A stretch of 64,000 bases of DNA from RBG-16-34-14 sp963798865 (GCA_963798865.1 CAWCVZ010000014.1:81539-145538), one strand, 5' to 3'. Positions 17,940 to 26,175 are shown, counted from the stretch's first letter. The notes: generated by a model not told the origin, from the sequence alone. Numbers and translations are program-made.

Positions 17940-18654
17940 AGAAACGGGGAAGATTATTAAAGGCACTCCCTATTTGGTTGAAGGAATTGGACAGGATTGT
18001 TTACCCGAGAATGTTCATTTTCAGTATATTGATTCAATAATTAATATCAGTGATAGAGAATCTTTTGCAGCAGCAAGAAGGCTGACAAAGGAAGAAGGAA
18101 TTTTCTGCGGCGGCAGTACCGGAACAATTGTTCACGTTGCGCTTGAAATTTCAAAAGAGCTTTCTGAAAAAGAGGTTGTGGTTTTTATTGTTTGCGATAC
18201 GGGGGAAAGATATCTTTCCAAGGCTCATAACATTGAGTGGTTAAGAAACAATAGAATGCTTGATGCTGAAATAAAAATTCTCAGAGATATTTCTGATGCA
18301 AAGAAATTGAATGGTAATGAAGATATTGTTTTTGTTCATCCAGAAACTCCCGTGAAAGAAGTTTTAAAAATTATTCAGGAAAATGGCTATTCAAACATTC
18401 CTGTTATGCATGATAGAAAGCCGCTTGGATGCATTAGAGAAAACAGGCTCATGGCAAGACTTCTCAGAAATCCTGAACTGATGAATTCAACTGCAGAAAA
18501 TGTTTGGGACGAATGTTTCCCTATACTTGATGCCAAAGCAGAGATATCGGAAGTGAAAGAATATCTTAAAGACAGTCCTGCAATTATGGTGAGCGATTTT
18601 GGACGCATTACTGATATTATAACCAGGTATGATTTGTTACAGTATACAAATTAA
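17887..18654 (+). CDS. Cystathionine beta-synthase, 3' part with CBS domains (frameshifted from 5' part)
   Basis: From 17887 the frame reads DIKVIGADPLGS and continues the catalytic domain (LVEGIGQDC, EGIFCGGSTG, VFIVCDTGERYLS), then a C-terminal CBS pair (about 310-450 of the joined protein; EDIVFVHPETPVKEVLKIIQE, YSNIPVMHDRKPLGCI, AIMVSDFGRITDIITRYDLLQY). Joined with the 5' part it makes a ~454-residue enzyme condensing serine (or O-acetylserine) with homocysteine. cystathionine gamma-lyase follows after 124 bp. Without the one-base error this would be a complete gene. Confidence 0.85.
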   Translation, partial: DIKVIGADPLGSIFKTYKETGKIIKGTPYLVEGIGQDCLPENVHFQYIDSIINISDRESFAAARRLTKEEGIFCGGSTGTIVHVALEISKELSEKEVVVFIVCDTGERYLSKAHNIEWLRNNRMLDAEIKILRDISDAKKLNGNEDIVFVHPETPVKEVLKIIQENGYSNIPVMHDRKPLGCIRENRLMARLLRNPELMNSTAENVWDECFPILDAKAEISEVKEYLKDSPAIMVSDFGRITDIITRYDLLQYTN

Positions 18655-18663
18655 CATTCCTTC

Positions 18664-18724
18664 ATGAACTTGAACTTACTCAGCAAATAGTTCAGGATCA
18701 AGTTCAAGTTCAAGTTCAAGTTTA
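18664..18724. repeat. TTCAAG hexamer repeat with inverted arm
   Basis: ATGAACTTGAACTT at the left pairs with AAGTTCAAGTTCAAGTTCAAG at the right, so the spacer between the two transsulfuration genes can fold as a long hairpin made of the same hexamer. It may act as a terminator or RNA-processing site, but no clean T-run follows. Confidence 0.55.
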
Positions 18725-18777
18725 AGATAAGCGAACTAAGAATTTTTTTATCAAACTTTAATATTAGGGAAGCGACA

Positions 18778-19911
18778 ATGGGTTTTTCAACAGATGCAAT
18801 TCACGCAGGACAAATTCCTGATCCAACCACCGGTGCAGTAATTACTCCGGTTTACCTGACTTCAACTTATGCACAGCATGAACTTGGGAAAAGTACCGGT
18901 TATGAATATGGAAGGACACACAATCTTACAAGACAAGCATTGGAAAATAATATTGCGGCTCTTGAAAAAGGAAAATACGGGATTGCTTTTGCTTCCGGAC
19001 TTGCCGCTACTCATGCGTTAATGAGTTTGCTAAAATCGGGTGATCATGTTATTGTTTCAAATAATGTTTACGGCGGAACATACAGACTTTATGAACAGAA
19101 TTTAACTGCCTACGGCTTATCATATTCATGGGTTGATACAAGTAATGTTAAAAATATTGAAGCAGCAATCAAAGCGAATACTAAAATGATATTTGTGGAG
19201 ACCCCGACAAATCCAATGCTCTTGCTAACTGATCTTCAGGCTGTAGCTAAAACTGCAAAAGCAAATAATCTAATTACTGTTTGCGACAACACTTTTATGA
19301 GTCCGTATTTACAGAATCCTTTGGAATGGGGAATTGATATTGTTTTGCACAGTACAACAAAATATTTAAACGGACACAGCGATGCAATCGGTGGAATTCT
19401 AATTATGAATAGTGAAAAACATCATGAACGACTGAGATATATTCAGAATGCTGCCGGAGGAATTCCTTCACCTTTCGATTGCTGGCTTGTACTGCGTGCA
19501 ACAAAAACTCTTGCAGTAAGGATGAAACAGCATGAAGAAAATGCAAATATATTTGCTGATTTCCTTTTAAAATCCGGTATAGCAGAAAAGGTAATTTATC
19601 CGGGATTAAAAGATCATCCTCAGCACGAGCTTGCAAAAAAACAAATGCGAGGATTTGGGGGAATGGTTTCAGCAGAATTTGGTTCATTAGGAAAAGCAAA
19701 AAAAGTTTTGAACGGAGTTAAAATTTTCACACTCGCTGAAAGTCTTGGAGGAGTTGAAAGCCTGATTTGTCACCCCGCTTCAATGACCCATGCATCGGTT
19801 CCCAAATCTGAAAGAGAAAAATTCGGATTAACAGATTCGCTCATTCGCTTTTCTGTTGGGATTGAAGATATTGAAGATTTAATTGAAGATATACAGCAGG
19901 CGGTGAAGTAG
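18778..19911 (+). CDS. Cystathionine gamma-lyase (trans-sulfuration PLP enzyme)
   Basis: 377 residues, normal for the Cys/Met-metabolism PLP family. The PLP lysine is K195 in HSTTKYLNGHSD. Other family motifs are YEYGRTHNLTRQALE, FASGLAATHA and ETPTNPML. The C-terminus (SLGGVESLICHPASMTHASVP) has the gamma-lyase/gamma-synthase pattern. Placed after cystathionine beta-synthase, it most likely splits cystathionine to cysteine, completing reverse transsulfuration; gamma-synthase activity is the alternative. A start ATG at 18778 follows a GGGAAGCGACA ribosome site. Confidence 0.88.
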   Translation: MGFSTDAIHAGQIPDPTTGAVITPVYLTSTYAQHELGKSTGYEYGRTHNLTRQALENNIAALEKGKYGIAFASGLAATHALMSLLKSGDHVIVSNNVYGGTYRLYEQNLTAYGLSYSWVDTSNVKNIEAAIKANTKMIFVETPTNPMLLLTDLQAVAKTAKANNLITVCDNTFMSPYLQNPLEWGIDIVLHSTTKYLNGHSDAIGGILIMNSEKHHERLRYIQNAAGGIPSPFDCWLVLRATKTLAVRMKQHEENANIFADFLLKSGIAEKVIYPGLKDHPQHELAKKQMRGFGGMVSAEFGSLGKAKKVLNGVKIFTLAESLGGVESLICHPASMTHASVPKSEREKFGLTDSLIRFSVGIEDIEDLIEDIQQAVK

Positions 19912-19989
19912 TCATTTGGCGTTGTTACTTTCTTTTACTCAATAGTTTACAACTCTTAATAATTAAATACATTTTAATTTAAGTCCTGC

Positions 19990-20020
19990 TTGCAATTATT
20001 ATTCTTTCTATTTAATTTTA
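19990..20020 (+). promoter_or_regulatory. Candidate promoter of the ferritin-like/DUF134 cluster
   Basis: TTG (19990-19992), 20-nt spacer, then TAATTTTA (20013-20020), one mismatch from the Bacteroidota TAnnTTTG -7 box. The spacing equals that of the better match upstream of nuoA. It lies 40 bp before the first gene of the collinear 20-29 kb run. Confidence 0.4.
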
Positions 20021-20059
20021 AGCATATGCTCATAATAAAATAACAAGGGAGAAACAAAC

Positions 20060-20479
20060 ATGTCTAAAGAAAATTTAATTAATGGCTTAAACGAAGACTT
20101 GGCAGCAGAATTAGGAACTGTAATTCGTTATAATTACCAGGCTGGAAAATCTTTTGGCTTACTAGGAATGGAGTTAAGAGAAATTTTCACAAGTGAAATT
20201 ACAGATGAACTCGAACATGCAAGATTTTTAACAGATGTAATAATCGATCTTGGCGGAGAACCGGTTATTGTTCCTAAAACTTTTGATAAACCGGACAATC
20301 TTAAAGAAATGTTGGAACTTGACCTTATAATGGAAGAAAGCGACGTTAAAAATTATCTGAAGCACTCCAAAGAAGCTGAAGATTTAGGATTTGTCGAACT
20401 TAAAATGAAACTTGAAGAAATGGCTGCTGACGAAGCCGGACATGCCAGGGAATTACGTCGTTTACTGAAAGGTCTATAG
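20060..20479 (+). CDS. Ferritin-like diiron protein (bacterioferritin-type)
   Basis: 139 residues, almost all helical, with two ExxH metal motifs (DELEHARF near 55 and ADEAGHAREL near 128) plus Glu residues in helices 1 and 3 (AAELGTVIRYNYQ, IMEESDVKNYLKH). This is the four-helix diiron fold. It probably stores or oxidises iron in the cytoplasm or acts in oxidative-stress defence. It begins a long same-strand run of redox/metal genes; DUF134 follows after 11 bp. A GGGAGAAAC ribosome site precedes the ATG. Confidence 0.85.
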   Translation: MSKENLINGLNEDLAAELGTVIRYNYQAGKSFGLLGMELREIFTSEITDELEHARFLTDVIIDLGGEPVIVPKTFDKPDNLKEMLELDLIMEESDVKNYLKHSKEAEDLGFVELKMKLEEMAADEAGHARELRRLLKGL

Positions 20480-20490
20480 ATAATTCAAAT

Positions 20491-20799
20491 ATGCCAAGAC
20501 CAAGAAAACATCGGAGAGTCTGCTGTAATCCTTCCGCTTATTATTTCAAGCCAAGAGGGATTCCTGTTTATGAATTAGAAGAAATTGTTCTCGATCATGA
20601 TGAACTGGAATCTCTGCGGCTTGCGGATTTGCTTGCTTACTCACATGAAGAAGCAGCAAAGGAGATGAAAATTTCAAGAGCAACTTTTGGGCGAATTGTA
20701 GAGGCAGCCAGGAAAAAAGTTATTGATGGAATTTTAAACGGGAAAGCAATCAGAATTAACCAGGAAGAATTAGACCACATTTTAAAAGAAGGAATTTAA
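20491..20799 (+). CDS. DUF134 family HTH protein
   Basis: 102 residues beginning MPRPRKHRRVCCNP, the DUF134 hallmark. A helix-turn-helix occupies about 40-80 (LRLADLLAYSHEEAAKEMKISRATFGRIVEAARKKV). DUF134 genes are typically next to NifX/NifB-family and Mrp ATPase genes in anaerobes, as here. It is likely a DNA-binding regulator of the cluster; the two adjacent cysteines (C11, C12) could bind a metal. The regulatory role is inferred from fold and context. Confidence 0.88.
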   Translation: MPRPRKHRRVCCNPSAYYFKPRGIPVYELEEIVLDHDELESLRLADLLAYSHEEAAKEMKISRATFGRIVEAARKKVIDGILNGKAIRINQEELDHILKEGI

Positions 20800-20810
20800 A
20801 GATGTTAAAT

Positions 20811-21234
20811 GAAAGTAAATCCCGATTCTCGGGAAAAATAGCTATCGCAACAAATAATCTAAAGACAGTAACAGGACATATTGGAAATGCAAAGCATTTA
20901 TCGTTTATGAGATTAAGGATGACAAAGTACTAAAATAAAGAATTAAGAGAAAAATCTTTTCACGACAGCATGGAGATGTCAAACCATACATCATCAAGCA
21001 TCATGCGGAAGGCGGCGGACATAGCCATGCCCATTTGATTGATGGCTTAAAAGATTGTAGTATCTAATTTCGACAGTGGCGGCGGCTGGAGAGTCGTCGA
21101 GGATTTAAAACAGTATAACATAACTACTTTATTTACAGATGTTGAACTAATTGAAGATGCTGTAATAAGTTCATTAAAGGTGAATTGAAAAATGAAACTG
21201 AGCTGGTTTGCGATCATAGTGAAAAATAGACTGT
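20811..21234 (+). pseudogene. Broken dinitrogenase iron-molybdenum cofactor (NifX/NifB-like) family gene
   Basis: No single frame is open, but successive frames give a recognisable NifX-like protein: KIAIATNNLKTVTGHIG, then KAFIVYEIKDDKVL, then HGDVKPY..HHAEGGGHSHAHLIDGLKDC, then RVVEDLKQYNITTLFTDVELIEDAV, then KGELKNETELVCDHSEK. At least four frame changes fall within about 420 bp. The His-rich stretch and the LIDGLKDC segment are typical of DUF134-linked NifX-family proteins. It fills the gap between DUF134 and the cytochrome gene. Confidence 0.78.
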
Positions 21235-21358
21235 AAAATCGTCCAGTGTATATCAAAATAACTATTAAAAAATAATTAAGGAGTAAGAATAAAAAATATA
21301 TAGTTTTAATTGTTAAGGGGGAAATAAATTGACTTATAAAAACAGAGGAGAACACAAA

Positions 21359-22417
21359 ATGAAACATATCTCTTTTACAATGATCGTTACAATCCTATAC
21401 CTCTTTCTATCAACTTCATCATTTTGCCAGGAAACAAAAACACCGGAGTGTATGTTTAAATCAAGCCTTCATTATACTGCAGATGGAATGGCTTACTGGT
21501 ATGACAAATCCCAGGGCGGACTTGAAACGATTACGGGAGTTTCATATAACGATCTTGGCTGCAAAAATTGCCATGTGTCATCATGCGATGTATGCCATAA
21601 AACCGAGCTAGATGGAAAAGTTGTTTACTCAAATGAACCTGCAAAAAAACAGGATATGTGTCTTAAGTGTCACGCACGGGAAGCCTCAATAATGAAAATC
21701 AATGAGAAAGCTAACACACCGGATGTTCATTTTGCTGCAGGGATGCAGTGTATGGATTGTCATACGGCTCGCGAAATGCACGGTGATGGTGTTGAATACG
21801 CAGCAATGAAACAACCAGGAGTAATGGATGTAAATTGCGCAAAATGCCACGAGAGTATTGGCAAAACAATTTCTCACAAAATTCATGGAAACAACGTTGA
21901 CTGCAAAGCCTGTCATGTTCAGCAAGTTGTAAGCTGCACAAACTGCCATTTTGAAACAATGGTAAAGGAAGGAAAGAGAGTTGCAATTCCTGTTTCCGGT
22001 TGGGAATTCCTGATGAACTATGATGGCAAAGTTACATCTGCCAATATGCAGACATTTGTTGTCCCCGGTAATAAAACGTTCCTGATTTTTGCACCACAAT
22101 TCAGCCACTCGGTCTCAAAGGATGGAAAGAAATGTGAAGATTGCCATGCTAACTCTAATGTAGAGAAAGTTAATAAAGGTAGCATCGCACTTACATGGCT
22201 TGAGGATGGTAAAGTGGAACAGACAAAGGGAGTGATACCTGTTATAGAAGGTGTTCAATATAATTCCGTGTACCAGGATTTTAAAGACGGGAAATGGACG
22301 CCCATATTAAATCCCGAAGATCCTAAAGTTCAGTATGTCGGTTTCGGGAGTCCGTTGACTAAAGAGCAGCTAAATAAACTTATAAAACCTCAGAAAACTA
22401 AGAGTGGAAAACAATAA
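21359..22417 (+). CDS. Periplasmic octaheme c-type cytochrome
   Basis: A GGAG site 10 nt upstream favours ATG 21359 (MKHISF) over an upstream ATG at 21329. A signal peptide ends near SSFCQ. There are eight CXXCH heme sites (CKNCH, CDVCH, CLKCH, CMDCH, CAKCH, CKACH, CTNCH, CEDCH), the first seven packed in about 150 residues and the last at about 258. The final 100 residues are heme-free. No membrane anchor or known enzyme motif is seen. It is a periplasmic electron carrier or reductase of unknown partner, distinct from the tetrathionate-type cytochrome at 30.1 kb. Confidence 0.88.
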   Translation: MKHISFTMIVTILYLFLSTSSFCQETKTPECMFKSSLHYTADGMAYWYDKSQGGLETITGVSYNDLGCKNCHVSSCDVCHKTELDGKVVYSNEPAKKQDMCLKCHAREASIMKINEKANTPDVHFAAGMQCMDCHTAREMHGDGVEYAAMKQPGVMDVNCAKCHESIGKTISHKIHGNNVDCKACHVQQVVSCTNCHFETMVKEGKRVAIPVSGWEFLMNYDGKVTSANMQTFVVPGNKTFLIFAPQFSHSVSKDGKKCEDCHANSNVEKVNKGSIALTWLEDGKVEQTKGVIPVIEGVQYNSVYQDFKDGKWTPILNPEDPKVQYVGFGSPLTKEQLNKLIKPQKTKSGKQ

Positions 22418-23252
22418 AACAATGAATGAACAAGAAAAAAAAATAGCATTTGAAGAAGAAGAAAAAAGGATTAACACAACCATTTCTAAAATAAAGCACC
22501 GTATTGCTGTATTCAGCGGAAAAGGCGGAGTTGGTAAAACCACTGTAAGTGTCAATCTCGCTTTCACTATTCAGTTAGAAGGATATACAACCGGAATTTT
22601 AGATGCAGATATTACCGGACCAAATGTTCCCAAAATGCTAAATGTGAATGAAGATCTGATTTATCTGAATGAAAAAATAATTCCTTTTGAACGTTATGGT
22701 GTGAAAATGATTTCGATGGCAAGTATGTTGCCACACGGGCAGCCATTAATCTGGCGCGGACCAATGCGGTCAAAAATAATTAATCAATTTCTTGCAGATG
22801 TTGATTGGGGTGAGCTTGATTACCTTATTGCAGACCTTCCTCCCGGAACGGGAGATGAGATTCTTACCATCGCACAAAATATGAAGCCTGATTATGCGGT
22901 TATAGTTACAACTCCCCAGGAGGTTTCGGTTATTGACGCTGAACGTGCAATAAATATGGCGAAGAAGCTTGAGATTCCTTTCATCGGAGTAATTGAAAAT
23001 ATGTCCACTTTTGTTTGCCCTAAATGCAATGCTGTAATAAATATTTTTGGAGAAGGCGGCGGAAAGAAATTAGCCGATGATTATGATGTCCAATTTCTTG
23101 GTTCAATTCCGATTGACATTGATGCACGAATACTTAGCGACAAAGGCAAATCGATTATAACAGAAAAACCAGATTGTGAAATAACAAATACTTTTAAATC
23201 AATTGCAGGTTTAATTGAGAAACATTACCAGGAAACTTTAATAGAAAACTAA
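22404..23252 (+). CDS. Mrp/NBP35-type P-loop ATPase (Fe-S cluster carrier)
   Basis: 282 residues from a GTG at 22404 that overlaps the cytochrome stop; the ATG at 22422 (MNEQEKK) is an equally likely start. It has a deviant Walker A GKGGVGKTT (39-47), DADITGPNVPKML, the switch DLPPGTGDE, and a C-terminal CPKC cysteine pair that usually bridges an Fe-S cluster in the dimer. Mrp proteins deliver Fe-S clusters in the cytoplasm. Its position beside NifX-like, DUF134 and DUF5320 genes suggests service to a dedicated metal-cofactor protein. Confidence 0.93.
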   Translation: MENNKTMNEQEKKIAFEEEEKRINTTISKIKHRIAVFSGKGGVGKTTVSVNLAFTIQLEGYTTGILDADITGPNVPKMLNVNEDLIYLNEKIIPFERYGVKMISMASMLPHGQPLIWRGPMRSKIINQFLADVDWGELDYLIADLPPGTGDEILTIAQNMKPDYAVIVTTPQEVSVIDAERAINMAKKLEIPFIGVIENMSTFVCPKCNAVINIFGEGGGKKLADDYDVQFLGSIPIDIDARILSDKGKSIITEKPDCEITNTFKSIAGLIEKHYQETLIEN

Positions 23253-23253
23253 A

Positions 23254-23718
23254 ATGAACAAAGCCGGGAGTCTTGTGGAAGACAGAATAAAAATAGGAAT
23301 CATTATCTGTGACAGGTACAAAAACTGTGCAGGTGGAAAATGTTTCAGAGCGATGAAAAATCATGAAGGGGCATTTGATATCTACAAAAACAAGGATGTT
23401 GAACTTGTTGCCTATATAACTTGCGGAGGATGCCCTGGCGGTAATATTGAATATGCACCGGAGGAAATGAAAAAAAATGGTGCAGAAGTAATTCATTTTG
23501 CAACAGGAATGGTGGTAGGCTATCCACCCTGTCCTTATATCAAACATTTTAAAGATTTTATCGAAACAAAGTACAGGTTAAAAGTAGTTGTTGGGACTCA
23601 TCCAATTCCGGAAAAATATTATTTGATGCACAAACAGTTGGACACGTGGAATACAGAGGAATGGCAGGAGCTAATAAAACCCAAATCTTACAGAAAAAGA
23701 AATAAGATTGGCTTATGA
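23254..23718 (+). CDS. CGGC-domain protein
   Basis: 154 residues, starting 1 bp after the Mrp gene. It has the family signature CGGCPGG (residues about 58-64) and other conserved cysteines (ICDRYKNCAGGKCF, PPCPYI). CGGC proteins are small cytoplasmic putative metal-binding proteins common in anaerobes; the function is not known. Tight spacing implies co-translation with the Mrp ATPase, so it may be a cluster-carrying client. Confidence 0.8.
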   Translation: MNKAGSLVEDRIKIGIIICDRYKNCAGGKCFRAMKNHEGAFDIYKNKDVELVAYITCGGCPGGNIEYAPEEMKKNGAEVIHFATGMVVGYPPCPYIKHFKDFIETKYRLKVVVGTHPIPEKYYLMHKQLDTWNTEEWQELIKPKSYRKRNKIGL

Positions 23719-23733
23719 TTAGTAAAAAGGATA

Positions 23734-24687
23734 GTGATTAAAATGATAGCATTTGGTCCAATACCATCTCGCAGATTAGGAAGAAGTCTTGGAATAAACA
23801 ATATTCCTCCCAAAGTATGCAGCTACTCGTGTGTTTATTGCCAGATTGGTCTTACTGATTTAATGTCAATCGAAAGAAAAGAATTTTATTCGCCTGATGA
23901 GATATTCAAAGAGGTATCTGAAAAGGTGAAGCAATTGCAAAATGCAGGTGAACATATAGATTACCTAACCTTTGTTCCTGATGGTGAACCGACTCTTGAT
24001 ATAAATCTTGATAAGGAAATATTACTTTTAAAAACGCTGAGAATCAAAACCGCCGTAATTACAAATGCTTCTTTACTTTGGGATGAAAAAGTAAGAAACG
24101 ATTTAATGAATGCCGATTGGGTTTCATTAAAAATTGATAGCATTGATGAACTTATATGGCATAAAATAAACAGACCGAATGGTAAACTTAAATTTCAGGA
24201 AATATTATCCGGCATAAAAATTTTCGCTTCAACTTTTACAGGTGAACTTGTTACAGAGACAATGCTGGTAAACGGGATCAATGATAAAATTACAGATATA
24301 AAAAACACAGCTTTATTCATTAAAAAGATTAAACCGGAGAAATCCTTCATCCTTGCACCAACCCATCCACCGGCTGAAAAATATGTTGAACCGCCATCTG
24401 AAAAAAACTTGAATACAGCTTACCAATTATTACGTTCTTTAGTAAATGATGTTGAGCTTCTGGCTTATAATGAAGGAACAGAATTCAGCTATTTGTCAGA
24501 TGCAGAAAAAGAGTTGGTTAATATTCTTGCAGTTCATCCTATGCGAAAGGATGCAGTTGAAATGTTTTTATCTAAAGCGAATACTGACTGGTATTTGATT
24601 ACAAACTTAATTAAGAAAAACATACTGAAAGAAGTAGAATATTCCGATACTACTTACTTTGTAAAAAACCTAAAGCCTAATGATTAA
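23734..24687 (+). CDS. Radical SAM protein (COG0731-like)
   Basis: 317 residues. The [4Fe-4S]/SAM motif CSYSCVYC gives C29, C33 and C36. It is preceded by FGPIPSRRLGRSLGINN and followed by TFVPDGEPTLD, the pattern of COG0731 Fe-S oxidoreductases. The C-terminal ~70 residues form an extra wHTH-like part (AEKELVNILAVHPMRKDAVEMFL). The reaction is unknown. In-frame ATG 23743 (MIAFGP) is an alternative start. Confidence 0.88.
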   Translation: MIKMIAFGPIPSRRLGRSLGINNIPPKVCSYSCVYCQIGLTDLMSIERKEFYSPDEIFKEVSEKVKQLQNAGEHIDYLTFVPDGEPTLDINLDKEILLLKTLRIKTAVITNASLLWDEKVRNDLMNADWVSLKIDSIDELIWHKINRPNGKLKFQEILSGIKIFASTFTGELVTETMLVNGINDKITDIKNTALFIKKIKPEKSFILAPTHPPAEKYVEPPSEKNLNTAYQLLRSLVNDVELLAYNEGTEFSYLSDAEKELVNILAVHPMRKDAVEMFLSKANTDWYLITNLIKKNILKEVEYSDTTYFVKNLKPND

Positions 24688-24702
24688 GACAGGAGATGTG
24701 TT

Positions 24703-25014
24703 ATGGCAATAAATAAAAAATATTCGCAGGATAAAAAAGTTTGTCAGGTAACTTTCAAGCTTCCAAAAGAAATTTGTGAGAACTTTGAAGAAATTAGTGT
24801 TGTTGGAGACTTCAATAACTGGGATTCCCGTCAGCAGAAGTTTTCACAAAAGAATTATGACTGCTCTTCTTCTATAGAGTTAATGCTTGAAACCGGCAAT
24901 GATTATGAATTCAGATATCTATGTAATGGACAAATTTGGTTGAACGAGTCTGAGGCAGATAAACAAAACTTAACACACTACGGAGATTCAAAAAATTCGG
25001 TACTTATTATATAA
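24703..25014 (+). CDS. Stand-alone CBM48 / AMPK glycogen-binding-like domain protein
   Basis: 103 residues comprising a single E-set domain with the CBM48 core VVGDFNNWD and YEFRYLCNGQIWLNE. These domains normally bind alpha-glucans or tether enzymes. Here it is a free domain with three cysteines inside a redox gene cluster, with no glycogen enzyme nearby. The role is unknown; it might bind a partner rather than sugar. Confidence 0.8.
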   Translation: MAINKKYSQDKKVCQVTFKLPKEICENFEEISVVGDFNNWDSRQQKFSQKNYDCSSSIELMLETGNDYEFRYLCNGQIWLNESEADKQNLTHYGDSKNSVLII

Positions 25015-25066
25015 GTAGAATTAATATTCAGAAATTAATAAAACCAAAAAGTATATAGAGGTAACT

Positions 25067-25333
25067 ATGCCAAATCTTGATGGAACTGGTCCGATGGGAC
25101 AAGGCCCTATAACGGGTAGAAAAAGAGGACGCTGCAATGATAAGCAAACTGAAAAATCCGAAAACAAACCTCTCGAAAATAAGGAGACAAAATATGGATT
25201 AGGTTTCAGGAGAGAATTCCCCAAGGGAAATCAAGTTAGGGGTCAAGGAAGCAGAAATCGGCGAAGTGGAAAAGGTTTCGGAAGAAAAATATCGGATGAC
25301 AACTATGAAAATAGCAATACCATCAATGGGTGA
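25067..25333 (+). CDS. DUF5320-type Gly/Arg-rich protein
   Basis: 88 residues starting MPNLDGTGPMGQGPITGRKRGRC, the DUF5320 signature of Gly-Pro turns and a basic patch. The rest is Lys/Arg/Gly-rich and probably disordered. DUF5320 genes sit with NifX-family genes in many anaerobes. The 3' end overlaps the next gene by about 29 bp, indicating translational coupling. The function is unknown. Confidence 0.72.
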   Translation: MPNLDGTGPMGQGPITGRKRGRCNDKQTEKSENKPLENKETKYGLGFRREFPKGNQVRGQGSRNRRSGKGFGRKISDDNYENSNTING

Positions 25334-25628
25334 GACTTTGGATTCGTTCCTAAGCAATAATTTAGGACGCGCTCCTTTTATCATTATTTGTGATGAGACC
25401 AAGAAGTATTATTCTCTTCCAAATATTGGATCCCAAATTCGGGATGGTTCAGGATTAAAAGCCGTCGAAATGATAGTCCAAAATAAAGCAAATATACTTC
25501 TGACAATGGAAATCGGACGAAAGGCATATTCTGTTTTATTAAAAGAGCATATCAATGTCCAAATTTTGAATTCAGTTAATACGGTAAAATCCGCTATAAA
25601 TAAATTTCTAAAAAAAGGAGGAGCATAG
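25305..25628 (+). CDS. NifX/NifB-like (dinitrogenase Fe-Mo cofactor) family protein
   Basis: Start chosen at ATG 25305 (MKIAIPSMGETLDSFLSNNLGRAPFF-type N-terminus), inside DUF5320; an upstream ATG at 25266 or 25296 would add 13 or 3 residues. About 107 residues with the ribonuclease-H-like NifX fold: YYSLPNIG, GLKAVEMIVQNKANILLTMEIGRKAYSVL. Members bind metal-sulfur clusters, as in orange protein or NifX. No nitrogenase structural gene is present, so a role in nitrogen fixation is unlikely; a free metal-cluster carrier is a better guess. Confidence 0.82.
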   Translation: MKIAIPSMGETLDSFLSNNLGRAPFIIICDETKKYYSLPNIGSQIRDGSGLKAVEMIVQNKANILLTMEIGRKAYSVLLKEHINVQILNSVNTVKSAINKFLKKGGA

Positions 25629-25629
25629 A

Positions 25630-26175
25630 TTGTACACACCATCAAAAATATTTTTTACTAAAGGTGTTGGGAGACATAAAGATTATCTCAGCTCATTCGA
25701 AGCAGCCTTGCGAAATGCGGGAATTGAGATCTGCAATCTGGTTGCAGTAAGCAGCATCTTCCCACCAAACTGTAAAAGAATTCCTAGGGAAGAAGGATTA
25801 AAAGAAATTCAACCCGGTCAAATAACTTTTGCTGTAATGGCAAGAAACTCTACTAATGAACCGAATAGATTAATCGCTGCTTCAATCGGTGCGGCAATTC
25901 CGGCAGATAAATCGAATTATGGTTATTTATCCGAATATCATCCGTTTGGTGTTAAAGAAAAAATTGCCGGGGATTACGCCGAAGACCTTGCTGCTCAAAT
26001 GCTTGCAACTACACTCGGTGTGGAATTTAATGCTGAGGCAGATTGGAATGAAAGAGAAGAAGTGTTTAAAATGTCTAATGAGATAGTAAAAACTTTTAAC
26101 ATAACTCAAACAGCAGAAGGCGATAAAAATGGTATGTGGACTACAGTGATTGCAGCCGCAATTCTTTTAGCCTAA
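25630..26175 (+). CDS. Pyruvoyl-dependent arginine decarboxylase
   Basis: 181 residues from a TTG start, preceded by the strong ribosome site AAAGGAGGAG. The self-cleavage site is VAVSSIFPPNC (S41-S42; Ser42 becomes the pyruvoyl group). A second conserved block is FAVMARNSTNEPNRLIAASIGAAIP, then YGYLSEYHPFG. The enzyme decarboxylates arginine to agmatine for polyamine synthesis. It is oddly placed directly behind the NifX-like gene with 1 bp between. Confidence 0.92.
   Translation: MYTPSKIFFTKGVGRHKDYLSSFEAALRNAGIEICNLVAVSSIFPPNCKRIPREEGLKEIQPGQITFAVMARNSTNEPNRLIAASIGAAIPADKSNYGYLSEYHPFGVKEKIAGDYAEDLAAQMLATTLGVEFNAEADWNEREEVFKMSNEIVKTFNITQTAEGDKNGMWTTVIAAAILLA

Noticed and set aside
21686..22108. 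140-codon minus-strand open frame opposite the octaheme cytochrome
   Set aside because: It is a shadow of the cytochrome's Cys/His-rich codons; no ribosome site or family features.
25266..25304. Longer start for the NifX-like gene
   Set aside because: MKIAIP at 25305 is the usual N-terminus of the family; the extension lies fully within DUF5320.
20491..26175. Nitrogen-fixation gene cluster
   Set aside because: Only NifX-like accessory proteins occur; no nifHDK, nifE/N or nifB proper, so nitrogen fixation is not supported.
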